Origin: Clostridia bacterium
GTDB taxonomy: Bacteria > Bacillota_A > Clostridia > Christensenellales > Aristaeellaceae
Reading direction: 5' to 3'
Length of the DNA: 16,718 nucleotides
Assembly (NCBI GenBank): GCA_009783365.1
Contig: WRHG01000021.1
Location: 1-16,718, forward strand
Positions 6,047-12,877 of the stretch are shown here, in pieces (the first letter of the stretch is position 1; each line of letters opens with the position of its first letter). The translations under genes were made by a program, and so were the position numbers. Below the pieces are notes generated by a model. It was not told where the DNA came from. It was given only the letters and a program-made list of their open reading frames with translations, and searched no databases.

Positions 6047-7775
6047 TATGATCGCTCCTTTTCGGCAGAGGCCAAAGACGGCATAGGCAGGAAAAGGCTT
6101 TCAGCGCAGCAGGGATGTCGCTTGAGGCGTCAAAGGGGAGGAGGGATGGACGGAGTCCGTGATATTGCAAAAAGTGTCGCATGAGCGCCCTTTGCCAGGA
6201 GTGCTTTGCGTCCGCTGCAAAGGCGTAGCGCTGGCGGCGGTCCATGCGCCACAGCAGTTGGAAAGCATGGCCGGCAACCCGTGGATTGCGCAGCTTCCGA
6301 CAAGCAACCAGGATGCGGTGAGCCAGCAACCGCTGCATCATGGTGGGAACTTTAGGGTGTGCTTCGATGGGATTGACCTGCATGATGCGCCTGTTCTGCC
6401 AGATGATATAGGGAGGCTTGGCGTCCAGGCTGACCAGGGCGGAAAGAGCATAGCGCTTCACGTCCGGATCCTGGGTGTTCTGCAGCAACACATCCCGAAG
6501 CAGACGCTCGGCCTCCAGGGGACAATGATCCGCCATCATCAGGGAAATGGGGGACAGCAGGTTACTCAACCCTTCCGAGGTCAGAGACAACGCGTAGAGA
6601 AATTGCCGATAAAAGAGGCCGTCCTTATGCAGCGCGTCCACAAAGGAGGGAAGTCCTCCGCCCAGTTTCTCGGCAATAGCCTCTAATAGACGCTCCTCTC
6701 CGGTTGGAGATAAATGCGGATAAAAGGGAAGCTGTGCCGCTTCCTTTTGCTGGTTTTCCACAGGCAGGCCCCGCTCCGCCCATTCTTCCGCAGTATGGAA
6801 CACGAATTGCACGGTTACATCGTCGGGATCCAAATCCCGGCACCGGTGCAGGTGAACCAGGGCCGCGTCCGGTTTTCCCAGGCGCAGAAGCACGACGGCC
6901 AGGTTAAACAAGGTGGGCAGCCTGTCCGGCTGACCATGTTTGTTGTGACGCAACATGGCAAGCATGAGTTCCGGCAGGTTCAGGGCGGAAGCGGTAAAAC
7001 AGAACAATTGCTCTTCGTGGGGATAATGACAGTTGAAGGCGGCTGCCAGCATGGCTGTTGCCGCAAGGCTGCGCTTCCCCATTTGAAGGCGCACGCTGGC
7101 CAGGGCACACAGGGAAGCCACATGTCGGGGACTTTTGTGCGCGGATAGCGACGCGTGAGCCGCAGCCCTTTTCAAACGGCCCGCCGCTTGATAGAGCATG
7201 GCATAAAGAGCGTGCAGGCGGGCATCCGCCCTGCCTATACGGGAAGCTTTGGAAAGGGTTATGGCAGCCCGGTCCAGCTTTCCGTTTGCCAGTTGCCGAG
7301 AGCTGATGTGTATCAGGGCTTCGTAGCGTGCATAGCCGCGAGAGGGCGGGTTACCCAGCAAATTCTCCAGGTCCAGGTACTCTTCCGCCTCCCACAGCAG
7401 ATCGACCTCCGGAAAAGAGCGGGATTGCTGCAGATAATGGGTAAAGGCGTCGACAGCCTCTTGCTCCCGGCCCAGGGAGAGCATATTGCGGCTAATGAGG
7501 CCATAAGGCAAAAAACCTGCGGGCTCCAGCGCCAGCGCACCGAAGGCTTCCCTGGTACTGGCCTCAAAGCAGCTGAGATCCCGGAGGGTTTGGGCATATT
7601 GCAGGCGCAATTCTCCGGAGGAGGGTTCTAAGGAAACCGCCCGCCGCAACAGCGCCGCAGCGCGGTGGTGCTCACCCCGCTTGCGATGATGCTCCGCCCG
7701 GCGCAGCCAGTATCCCGAAGGTTTTTCAAAGGTTACCACCTGTCCCGCCATGACAGGGCGATTGGGATTGCTCAT
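6033..7775 (-). CDS. TPR-repeat protein
   Basis: A 580-residue soluble helical protein. TPR-type repeats are visible at about 21-53 (GYWLRRAEHHRKRGEHHRAA), 54-87, 88-120, 150-182, 184-216, 218-250 and 286-318 (TLFNLAVVLLRLGKPDAA), several ending in the typical D/E-P turn (VSLEP, LALEP, RDLDP). The C-terminal 240 residues stay helical but lose clear TPR spacing and end in a basic segment. There is no signal peptide or TM helix, so it is probably a cytoplasmic scaffold. SD AAAGGAGT lies six bases before ATG 7775. It lies 24 bases after hslO and overlaps the HEAT-like gene by 14 bases, in the middle of the operon. Partners are unknown; the neighbouring Hsp33 and HEAT-like protein are the obvious ones to test. 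Confidence 0.8.
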   Translation of the reverse strand: MSNPNRPVMAGQVVTFEKPSGYWLRRAEHHRKRGEHHRAAALLRRAVSLEPSSGELRLQYAQTLRDLSCFEASTREAFGALALEPAGFLPYGLISRNMLSLGREQEAVDAFTHYLQQSRSFPEVDLLWEAEEYLDLENLLGNPPSRGYARYEALIHISSRQLANGKLDRAAITLSKASRIGRADARLHALYAMLYQAAGRLKRAAAHASLSAHKSPRHVASLCALASVRLQMGKRSLAATAMLAAAFNCHYPHEEQLFCFTASALNLPELMLAMLRHNKHGQPDRLPTLFNLAVVLLRLGKPDAALVHLHRCRDLDPDDVTVQFVFHTAEEWAERGLPVENQQKEAAQLPFYPHLSPTGEERLLEAIAEKLGGGLPSFVDALHKDGLFYRQFLYALSLTSEGLSNLLSPISLMMADHCPLEAERLLRDVLLQNTQDPDVKRYALSALVSLDAKPPYIIWQNRRIMQVNPIEAHPKVPTMMQRLLAHRILVACRKLRNPRVAGHAFQLLWRMDRRQRYAFAADAKHSWQRALMRHFLQYHGLRPSLLPFDASSDIPAALKAFSCLCRLWPLPKRSDHNETR

Positions 7776-7799
7776 GATGCACTCCTTTGGAAGGGCCAG

Positions 7800-8702
7800 T
7801 TAACGGGTGGCCTTATTCAGCAGGCGGATCAGATCATGGGTGGAAAAATGGCTCCGGGACTTGCAAAAATGGCAACTTAACTCCGCTCCGTCCAAATCGT
7901 CCTCAATCATGTGAGTCAGTTCCTCCCGGCCCATTGCGATAAGGGCTTTCTCCATCCGCTCCCTGGAGCAGGAGCAGCAGTAGGAAAGGGGCGTGGTTTG
8001 CAAAATCACGGGTTCCAACCCGTGAAACCATGACCGCATGAGAGACGGGGCCGGCTCATGCGCCAGTTCCCGGCTTATATCTCCCAAAAGGGGGCTGCGC
8101 AGTTCCAGCTGATCAATGACGCTGTCCGGACAACCGGGCAGGGGCTGCAGCAGGACGCCTCCCGCCGCCAATACGATATCACCCGCAACCAGTACGCCCA
8201 AACTCACCAGAGAGGGGCTTTGCTCACTTTGCAGGTAGTAAGAGGCAAAATCCTCCCCAATCTCGCCGCTAACCAGGGGTACCTGACCGATGTAGGGGGT
8301 TTTCAAGCCCATATCCTTGACCACGCTCATCCGGCCGGCGCTGCCAACGGCAAGGCCTACATTCAGCTTGCCGCCCTGGCGGAGGGGCAGATCCAGCTGG
8401 GGCATATCCACGCAGCCGCGCACGGTCTCACGGTCACCCACGCAGAGCAGCTTGCCAATAGGCCCGCCTCCCGTGATGGTGACGGTGACGGAGGCGTTTT
8501 CCTCCTTAAGCATGGAGCCCAGCATGGCGGTACCCATAAGCGTCCGGCCCAACGCTGCCGTGACCACGGGAGTGGTTCCGTGAATGCGCTGACTTTCCTG
8601 CACTGTGCGGGTTCCTGTCACCAGCAGGCCGCGCACCATACCGTCCGCCAATAGAATATGTAAAATCGAGTCCTTTTGCGCCGGGTATTCTTGAATACTC
8701 AT
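7800..8702 (-). CDS. hslO: Hsp33 redox-regulated molecular chaperone
   Basis: A 300-residue Hsp33, a cytoplasmic holdase that binds unfolding proteins after oxidative stress. The regulatory zinc site is intact at the C-terminus: C243-x-C245, 31 residues, then C277-x-x-C280. This matches the CXC-(27-32)-CXXC rule, with one extra Cys (C242) beside it. The N-terminal domain shows the usual GMVRG, LGRTLMGTAMLGSMLK and TITGGGPIGKLLCV blocks, followed by GEIGEDFASYYLQSEQSPS, all characteristic. The length is typical. Its ATG (8702) overlaps the TGA of the methyltransferase gene as ATGA with only a weak SD, so its translation should depend on the upstream gene. Placement behind a methyltransferase and ahead of TPR and HEAT-like genes is noted in the findings. 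Confidence 0.96.
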   Translation of the reverse strand: MSIQEYPAQKDSILHILLADGMVRGLLVTGTRTVQESQRIHGTTPVVTAALGRTLMGTAMLGSMLKEENASVTVTITGGGPIGKLLCVGDRETVRGCVDMPQLDLPLRQGGKLNVGLAVGSAGRMSVVKDMGLKTPYIGQVPLVSGEIGEDFASYYLQSEQSPSLVSLGVLVAGDIVLAAGGVLLQPLPGCPDSVIDQLELRSPLLGDISRELAHEPAPSLMRSWFHGLEPVILQTTPLSYCCSCSRERMEKALIAMGREELTHMIEDDLDGAELSCHFCKSRSHFSTHDLIRLLNKATR

Positions 8703-9490
8703 GAGGATGTTTCCATGGGAGGGGAAGAGGGGTTTGGGGAGATACTATGACGTGGTTTGCGGGCGGCGATATGCCAGCGCTTTTCCCTGGCGTCGGGCTT
8801 TTGAAACGTCCGGTCCCCATAAAGCGCAATTTCCGAGAAACCCTCCCCTGCCAGGAGGTTCACCAGCAACTCCGAGGGGTAGGCATATTGGCGCTGGTGC
8901 TCTTCAATACGCAGGTACAGATGATCCTTTTGCTTTACAAAAATGGTTAGATCCAAATCCACGGCTTGCTTGTTTTTGGAAAAATGGTTCTGCCACAGGT
9001 AGGCGATGTCTTGATCCGCCTGGCCCCAAAAATGGTCTCCCAGGGTGTGCTCCAGCTTATGTGGAGTGGAAAGGTCAAAAAACAGGCATCCTCCCAAGCG
9101 CAGGGCCTGATACGCCATGCGGAAAAACGCAGAGATGTCCTCCTCCGCGGGCAGGTAATTGACGCCGTCGTTTGTGCAAAGCACCGCGTCCATCTGCCGG
9201 TGCAGATGCAGCGAGCGCATGTCCTGCTTCACAAAGGGAATCATAGCGCCGTCCTTGCGAGCCTTTTGGCTGGCTTCAAAGAGCATGTCCGTCGAAATGT
9301 CCACACCGGTCATCTGGTACCCTTTTTTCGCCAGCAGGATGGTGAGATTACCCGTGCCGCATGCGCATTCACATACTTTTCCATGGCCGATGGCATATCG
9401 GTTCATCATCGCCTCATAAAAATCCGCCCATGCGGGATAATCAACATCGGCTGTCAGGCGGTCGTATACAGACGCAAAAGCAGTATACAT
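8699..9490 (-). CDS. Class I SAM-dependent methyltransferase (YqeM-like)
   Basis: A 263-residue cytoplasmic methyltransferase. N-terminal MYTAFASVYDRLTADVDYPAW matches the opening of the Firmicutes YqeM-like family. SAM-binding motif I is ECACGTGN (41-48), the acidic end of beta-2 is D64 in GVDIS, and motif II is KQDMRSL (88-94). The C-terminal half has the beta-rich EHQRQYAYPSELLVNLLAGEGF block common in this family. The last 20 residues (SISPNPSSPPMETSS) are low-complexity and probably disordered. The substrate is unknown; small-molecule or RNA methylation are both possible. ATG 9490 lies one base after the stop of the DUF624 gene, and the stop overlaps the hslO start, so three genes are chained. 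Confidence 0.9.
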   Translation of the reverse strand: MYTAFASVYDRLTADVDYPAWADFYEAMMNRYAIGHGKVCECACGTGNLTILLAKKGYQMTGVDISTDMLFEASQKARKDGAMIPFVKQDMRSLHLHRQMDAVLCTNDGVNYLPAEEDISAFFRMAYQALRLGGCLFFDLSTPHKLEHTLGDHFWGQADQDIAYLWQNHFSKNKQAVDLDLTIFVKQKDHLYLRIEEHQRQYAYPSELLVNLLAGEGFSEIALYGDRTFQKPDAREKRWHIAARKPRHSISPNPSSPPMETSS

Positions 9491-9491
9491 A

Positions 9492-10436
9492 TCAGAATTC
9501 CTTTTCCTCCTCGTCCTCCTCCGGGCGGTAGAGACCGCGGTCTACCTCCGCCCCTTCAATCTTGGCGTTAATGTATTTGTCAAACGCCCCGTTGGAATAG
9601 CTGGCCCCGATAAATCGGCTCAAAGAAAAGCCGAGTATAAGATAGTATATCGCATATACCAGGATCGTCCACTGGATATAGGGGGTCAGGAAGCCCACGG
9701 TCACGGCGATGGCCGCGGGAAGGACGGAAAGCAGTTTAAGCCCCGCCGTCATAGGCAGGCGGCCCACGGTCAGCAGCAGGCCGTTTCGCAGCAAGTCCTT
9801 AAAGCGCAGGCGGTAAGTGACCATTAGCGGGTAAATATACAAAAGCGCGCACAGCCACAGGACAGCCAGAGTACAACTGATCATTTGCGGAATCAGGAAC
9901 AATGCGTTGCCGGCGGCCAGTTCCCCGTAAAAATTCCAACAGACGTAGAGGATCATTGGGATCAGGCTGGTGATGGCGGAAGAAGCCAACCCCTGCTTCC
10001 AATTTTCCTTGAGCGCGTCCCGAAAATCGGACCAGATAAAGGCGTGTTCGTCCCGGGCCCAGTTACGGGTCACATACGCGATGCCCGCCGTACATGGTCC
10101 TGTGACGGCGATGCAGGGGATCATCCAGAGCAGCGTATTCAGCGTCAAGGCTTTGAGGTGTTCCTGCAGGGCAAGGAGGGCGGCCGCCTGCTCCGCCGCT
10201 TCCAACTCATAGACGGCCAGCATGGCGCTATACCCGTTCATAACGGCGCCTAAGCCTACGGCTAGCGCGGGAAGCCAAACAATGGCATACATCAGATTAA
10301 GCCGGACCAAACCGCTTAAGCGGATTTTAAGCATTTCGATAAAAAGCTGCCAGCGGTTTTGGGGTAGATCCTCCTTGCGGTAATCTCCCTTGCCGCTTTT
10401 GCCATAATAAAATTGATTCATCAGTCTTCCGAACAT
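9492..10436 (-). CDS. DUF624/YesL-like integral membrane protein
   Basis: A 314-residue polytopic membrane protein. Six hydrophobic segments are visible at about 43-66, 98-121, 147-170, 177-206, 230-250 and 253-275. The NWARDEHAFIWSDF block (125-138) after the second segment is the characteristic DUF624/YesL signature. The N-terminus (NQFYYGKSGKGDYRKEDLP) is soluble, and the tail is strongly acidic (RPEEDEEEKEF). Family function is unknown; members often sit near sugar-uptake genes, but none are here. SD GGGAGGAA lies about six bases before ATG 10436. It is the first gene of the eight-gene unit, transcribed from the promoter at about 10519. Confidence 0.85.
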   Translation of the reverse strand: MFGRLMNQFYYGKSGKGDYRKEDLPQNRWQLFIEMLKIRLSGLVRLNLMYAIVWLPALAVGLGAVMNGYSAMLAVYELEAAEQAAALLALQEHLKALTLNTLLWMIPCIAVTGPCTAGIAYVTRNWARDEHAFIWSDFRDALKENWKQGLASSAITSLIPMILYVCWNFYGELAAGNALFLIPQMISCTLAVLWLCALLYIYPLMVTYRLRFKDLLRNGLLLTVGRLPMTAGLKLLSVLPAAIAVTVGFLTPYIQWTILVYAIYYLILGFSLSRFIGASYSNGAFDKYINAKIEGAEVDRGLYRPEEDEEEKEF

Positions 10437-10489
10437 GTCGCATTCCTCCCATCAGGGCGGGCTCCAGGGTCTGTCTTCCGCTATGAGCG

Positions 10490-10502
10490 GACGCACTGCG
10501 TC
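10490..10502. promoter_or_regulatory. 13-bp palindrome beside the operon promoter, possible operator
   Basis: GACGCA-C-TGCGTC is a perfect palindrome around one central base. It lies about 10-22 bases downstream of the expected - strand transcription start. Next to it, 10477-10491 forms a 5-bp stem (TCCGC / GCGGA) with loop TATGA. Position and symmetry suit a repressor site or a leader hairpin. No known regulator motif is recognised. Confidence 0.35.
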
Positions 10503-10518
10503 GTGGGTACCGGTTTCC

Positions 10519-10524
10519 ATTATA
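10519..10524 (-). promoter_or_regulatory. Extended -10 promoter of the eight-gene operon
   Basis: On the - strand the sequence reads TGTTATAAT: an exact TATAAT with an upstream TG dinucleotide (extended -10). The -35 region (TTTCCT at 17 bases) is poor, as is common for extended -10 promoters. Transcription should start near 10512, leaving a leader of about 75 bases before ATG 10436. I see no stronger candidate in the divergent region. Confidence 0.6.
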
Positions 10525-10595
10525 ACATACTCCCTTTGAAAAGGAAAACGGAGGCAAAGGCCCTGTCGTACTTTCGTCCCGGTTTTCTTTCCTGA

Positions 10596-10625
10596 TTGCG
10601 CAAAGGATGGGAAGGGTGGTACAAT
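10596..10625 (+). promoter_or_regulatory. Promoter of the citramalate synthase gene
   Basis: TTGCGC (10596-10601), an 18-base spacer, and TACAAT (10620-10625) preceded by TGG, which gives an extended -10. The predicted start near 10632 leaves a leader of only about 25 bases. A T-box or leader-peptide attenuator therefore does not fit here, although this is a branched-chain amino acid gene. Confidence 0.6.
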
Positions 10626-10656
10626 GAGGTGAAATTTCGGGAAGGAGTGACTTGAT

Positions 10657-12237
10657 TTGGCGAGAGTGGAACTGCTGGATACCACCTTGCGGGACGGCGC
10701 CCAGGGTGAGGGAATCGAGCATTCCATCGACGATATGCGAAAGATTGCTCAAGCTTTGGACCGGTTGGGTCTGCCGCTGATCGAGGGCGGTAATCCATAT
10801 GCCAATCCCAAGGACGAGACGTTTTTTCAGGAAGCAAAAAAGAAGCCTTTTCTACAGCGGTCGCAGCTGGTTCCCTTTGGCAGCACCCGCCGGGCGAACA
10901 CGGCTGTGGAGGAGGACCGTGGCCTGGAGGCACTGCTGTATACCGGACAGCCGGTGATCAGTCTGGTTGGGAAAACCAGCCTATTGCATGTAACGGACGT
11001 GTTGCAGGTAAGCCCGGAGGAAAACCTGCGAATGATTGAGGAAAGCGTAGCCTTTCTTAAAGCCCATAGCCGCCGTGTACTTTACGATGCGGAGCATTTT
11101 TTTGACGGCTGCGCCGTTGACAGGGATTACGCCTTTGCCACCCTGCGGGCCGCCGCTCAAGGAGGGGCGGATGTGCTTGTGCTCTGTGACACAAACGGCG
11201 GAACCATGCCGGATGATCTGCGGGCGCGGTTTTGCGAAAGCCGGGCCAGCCTGCCCGATATGAGTTTTGGCATCCACTGCCATGACGACATGGGCCTGGC
11301 GGCGGCGGGAACCCTCCAATGCGTACAGGCCGGGGCGACCATGGCCCAAGGCACGGTGGAGGGGGTAGGGGAACGCTGCGGAAACACCAATCTGTGTACT
11401 CTGATCCCCACGTTGATGCTTAAACTTAGGTATGAGGTACTTCCGGAGGAGAACTTGCCTCTGCTGACGGAGACGGCGCGCGCCGTCGCGGATATCATGA
11501 ATCTGCAGCCGGACCGCCGGGCGCCTTACGTGGGTTACAGCGCTTTTGCTCACAAGGGAGGCATGCACATTGACGGGGTATCCAAAAATCAAGCCACCTT
11601 TGAGCATATTTCCCCGGAGAGCGTGGGAAACCGCCGCCGGTTTATCCTCAGCGACCAGGCGGGACGCAGCGGTGTCTATGCCCGTATGAAACGCCTGCAG
11701 CCGTCGCTCCGACGGGAGGACCCCCGGGTGAAGGCAGTTACGGATCGGTTGAAGCGCAGGGGTCTCCGGGGCTATGCTTACGAAAGCGCCGACGCAAGCT
11801 TTGACCTGATGGCCATGGATACCCTGGGCATGCGCAAGCGGTTTTTTGAGGTGGTGGATTTTCATGTTCTATCCGGCAATCCGGCTGCCAGCGATCGGCT
11901 CAACGCCCAGGCATACATCAAAATCGCAGTGGACGGCAGGGAGGAGATCAACGCAGCGGAGGGAGACGGTCCCGTGAATGCCCTGGATACGGCTCTGCGT
12001 AAGGCGCTGGTTGTGTTTTATCCCCAGTTGCAGCTTATGCGGCTGCAGGATTTTAAAGTGCGCGTTTTGGACAGCGGGGGAACTGCCTCTGTGGTGCGCG
12101 TGTTGATTGAAAGTACGGACGGCCCAAACGTATGGTCCACGGTGGGGGTGTCCAGCAACATCATTCAAGCCTGCTTCGCGGCGCTGTGCGACTCAGTGGA
12201 ATATTTTCTGACCTTTTTGCAGGAAGGGTCATTTTGA
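10657..12237 (+). CDS. cimA: (R)-citramalate synthase, CimA type
   Basis: A 526-residue acyltransferase of the 2-isopropylmalate synthase superfamily. CimA condenses pyruvate with acetyl-CoA to citramalate, opening the threonine-independent route to isoleucine. Catalytic TIM barrel: DTTLRDGAQGEGI (8-20), YDAEHFFDG (143-151), LCDTNGG (176-182), metal-binding HCHDD (207-211), QGTVEGVGERCGNTNLC (231-247) and FAHKGGMHIDGV (297-308). The YDAEHFFDG block, GYGERCGN-like block and full length fit CimA (TIGR00977-type) rather than LeuA. The LeuA-type C-terminal regulatory domain is present (about 390-520). HCHDD replaces the commoner HxHND; the Asp form is seen in homocitrate synthase relatives. The start is TTG 10657 with AAGGAG (10642-10647) nine bases upstream, giving MARVELLDTTLRDG. 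It is monocistronic or leads into the sigma-factor genes, since no terminator is visible after it. LeuA-type specificity cannot be fully excluded. Confidence 0.9.
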   Translation: MARVELLDTTLRDGAQGEGIEHSIDDMRKIAQALDRLGLPLIEGGNPYANPKDETFFQEAKKKPFLQRSQLVPFGSTRRANTAVEEDRGLEALLYTGQPVISLVGKTSLLHVTDVLQVSPEENLRMIEESVAFLKAHSRRVLYDAEHFFDGCAVDRDYAFATLRAAAQGGADVLVLCDTNGGTMPDDLRARFCESRASLPDMSFGIHCHDDMGLAAAGTLQCVQAGATMAQGTVEGVGERCGNTNLCTLIPTLMLKLRYEVLPEENLPLLTETARAVADIMNLQPDRRAPYVGYSAFAHKGGMHIDGVSKNQATFEHISPESVGNRRRFILSDQAGRSGVYARMKRLQPSLRREDPRVKAVTDRLKRRGLRGYAYESADASFDLMAMDTLGMRKRFFEVVDFHVLSGNPAASDRLNAQAYIKIAVDGREEINAAEGDGPVNALDTALRKALVVFYPQLQLMRLQDFKVRVLDSGGTASVVRVLIESTDGPNVWSTVGVSSNIIQACFAALCDSVEYFLTFLQEGSF

Positions 12238-12243
12238 TAAAAT
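12235..12243 (+). promoter_or_regulatory. Possible extended -10 promoter for the sigma-factor genes
   Basis: TGATAAAAT overlaps the cimA stop codon and reads as TGn plus TAAAAT (five of six). The -35 region (TTTTGC at 17 bases) is weak. No ECF-type GGAAC/CGT pair is convincing in 12238-12370. The alternative is read-through from cimA. Confidence 0.25.
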
Positions 12244-12284
12244 GCCGCATGATATTGCAGGATTTTGGAGGGGTGAATCGTTGA

Positions 12285-12386
12285 ATGAATGAGCGCGGTT
12301 TCAGCTTGTGGAAAGCGATGGCAATCGTTCCCCCGGGGATGGTGGAAGCGAGAGAGGGACCGGCTAGTGCGGAGGCTCGCAGATGA
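12285..12386 (+). CDS. Possible 33-residue leader ORF coupled to the sigma factor
   Basis: An ATG at 12285 with GGAGGGG (12267-12273) 11 bases upstream opens a frame of 33 codons starting MNERGFSLWKAMAIVPPGMV. It ends in a TGA that overlaps the sigma factor ATG as ATGA (12383-12386). A purposeful-looking RBS plus a start/stop overlap suggests translational coupling. Against it: the SD spacing is long, the peptide resembles nothing I know, and the sigma gene has its own SD. The region could equally be untranslated leader. Confidence 0.35.
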   Translation: MNERGFSLWKAMAIVPPGMVEAREGPASAEARR

Positions 12387-12877
12387 CGTATTTCGAGGAG
12401 CTTTACGAGAAGTACGCGACCGATGTGCTCCGCGTAAGTTATTTCTACCTGGGGGACCGGCAAAAGGCGGAGGATGTGTGCCATGATGTCTTTGTACGGT
12501 TGCTGACCAACGCGCCGGAGCTCTCGGAAGGACGAGAAAAGGCATGGCTTCTCAAGGTTGCGTTAAACCGATGTCGGGATCTGTGGCGCGGCGCGTGGAT
12601 GAAGCGCGTGGTGCTGGGAAGTCCGGTTTTTGAGACGATTCCCGCTTCGGATGAAACATCGGACAAAGATGAAGAGGAAGCCATGATGACAGCTATTTAC
12701 CAGTTGCCCGCCTCCTTTCGGGAGGCGATTCTACTCCACTATTATCAAGGCTGCGGCATCAGTGAAATTGCGGAGATGATGGGACTGCCGGAAGGAACCA
12801 TCTCCAGCCGCCTATCCCGCGGACGTAAAAAGTTGGAAACGATTTTGCAAGGAGAGCTGCGCAGTGAAGAACATTGA
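12383..12877 (+). CDS. ECF-type RNA polymerase sigma factor (RpoE/SigW-like)
   Basis: A 164-residue alternative sigma factor with only regions 2 and 4. Region 2 (about 5-70) contains LYEKYATDVLRVSYFYLGDRQKAEDVCHD-type core contacts and the -10 recognition stretch (KAWLLKVALNRCRDLWR). Region 4 (about 100-153) contains LPASFREAILLHYYQGCGISEIAEMMGLPEGTISSRLSRGRKKL, a helix-turn-helix for the -35. The acidic linker (ETSDKDEEEA, 91-100) is typical. GGAGG (12371-12375) lies seven bases before ATG. It overlaps the next gene, a membrane protein, by 14 bases, the classic layout of a sigma factor with its anti-sigma. The stimulus and regulon are unknown; no clear autoregulatory ECF promoter is visible upstream. 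Confidence 0.92.
   Translation: MTYFEELYEKYATDVLRVSYFYLGDRQKAEDVCHDVFVRLLTNAPELSEGREKAWLLKVALNRCRDLWRGAWMKRVVLGSPVFETIPASDETSDKDEEEAMMTAIYQLPASFREAILLHYYQGCGISEIAEMMGLPEGTISSRLSRGRKKLETILQGELRSEEH

Noticed and set aside
10437..10656. T-box or leader-peptide attenuator before the branched-chain amino acid gene cimA
   Set aside because: The predicted cimA leader is only about 25 bases, and no T-box stem or terminator/antiterminator pair is visible.
10981..11865. 294-codon open frame on the - strand inside cimA
   Set aside because: It lies wholly within a confidently identified gene on the other strand, has no SD, and its composition (rich in Arg, His, Gln) is that of an antisense shadow in GC-rich DNA.
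12281..12292. TTG start with ideally spaced SD, in frame with the sigma factor
   Set aside because: It stops after three codons (TTG AAT GAA TGA), and a second in-frame stop follows before the sigma ATG, so it cannot extend the sigma protein.
12289..12486. 65-codon + strand frame overlapping the start of the sigma factor
   Set aside because: It runs out of frame through the well-supported sigma region 2, is Arg-rich, and its SD spacing (15 bases) is poor. The 12285 frame, which ends at the sigma start, is the better reading of this region.
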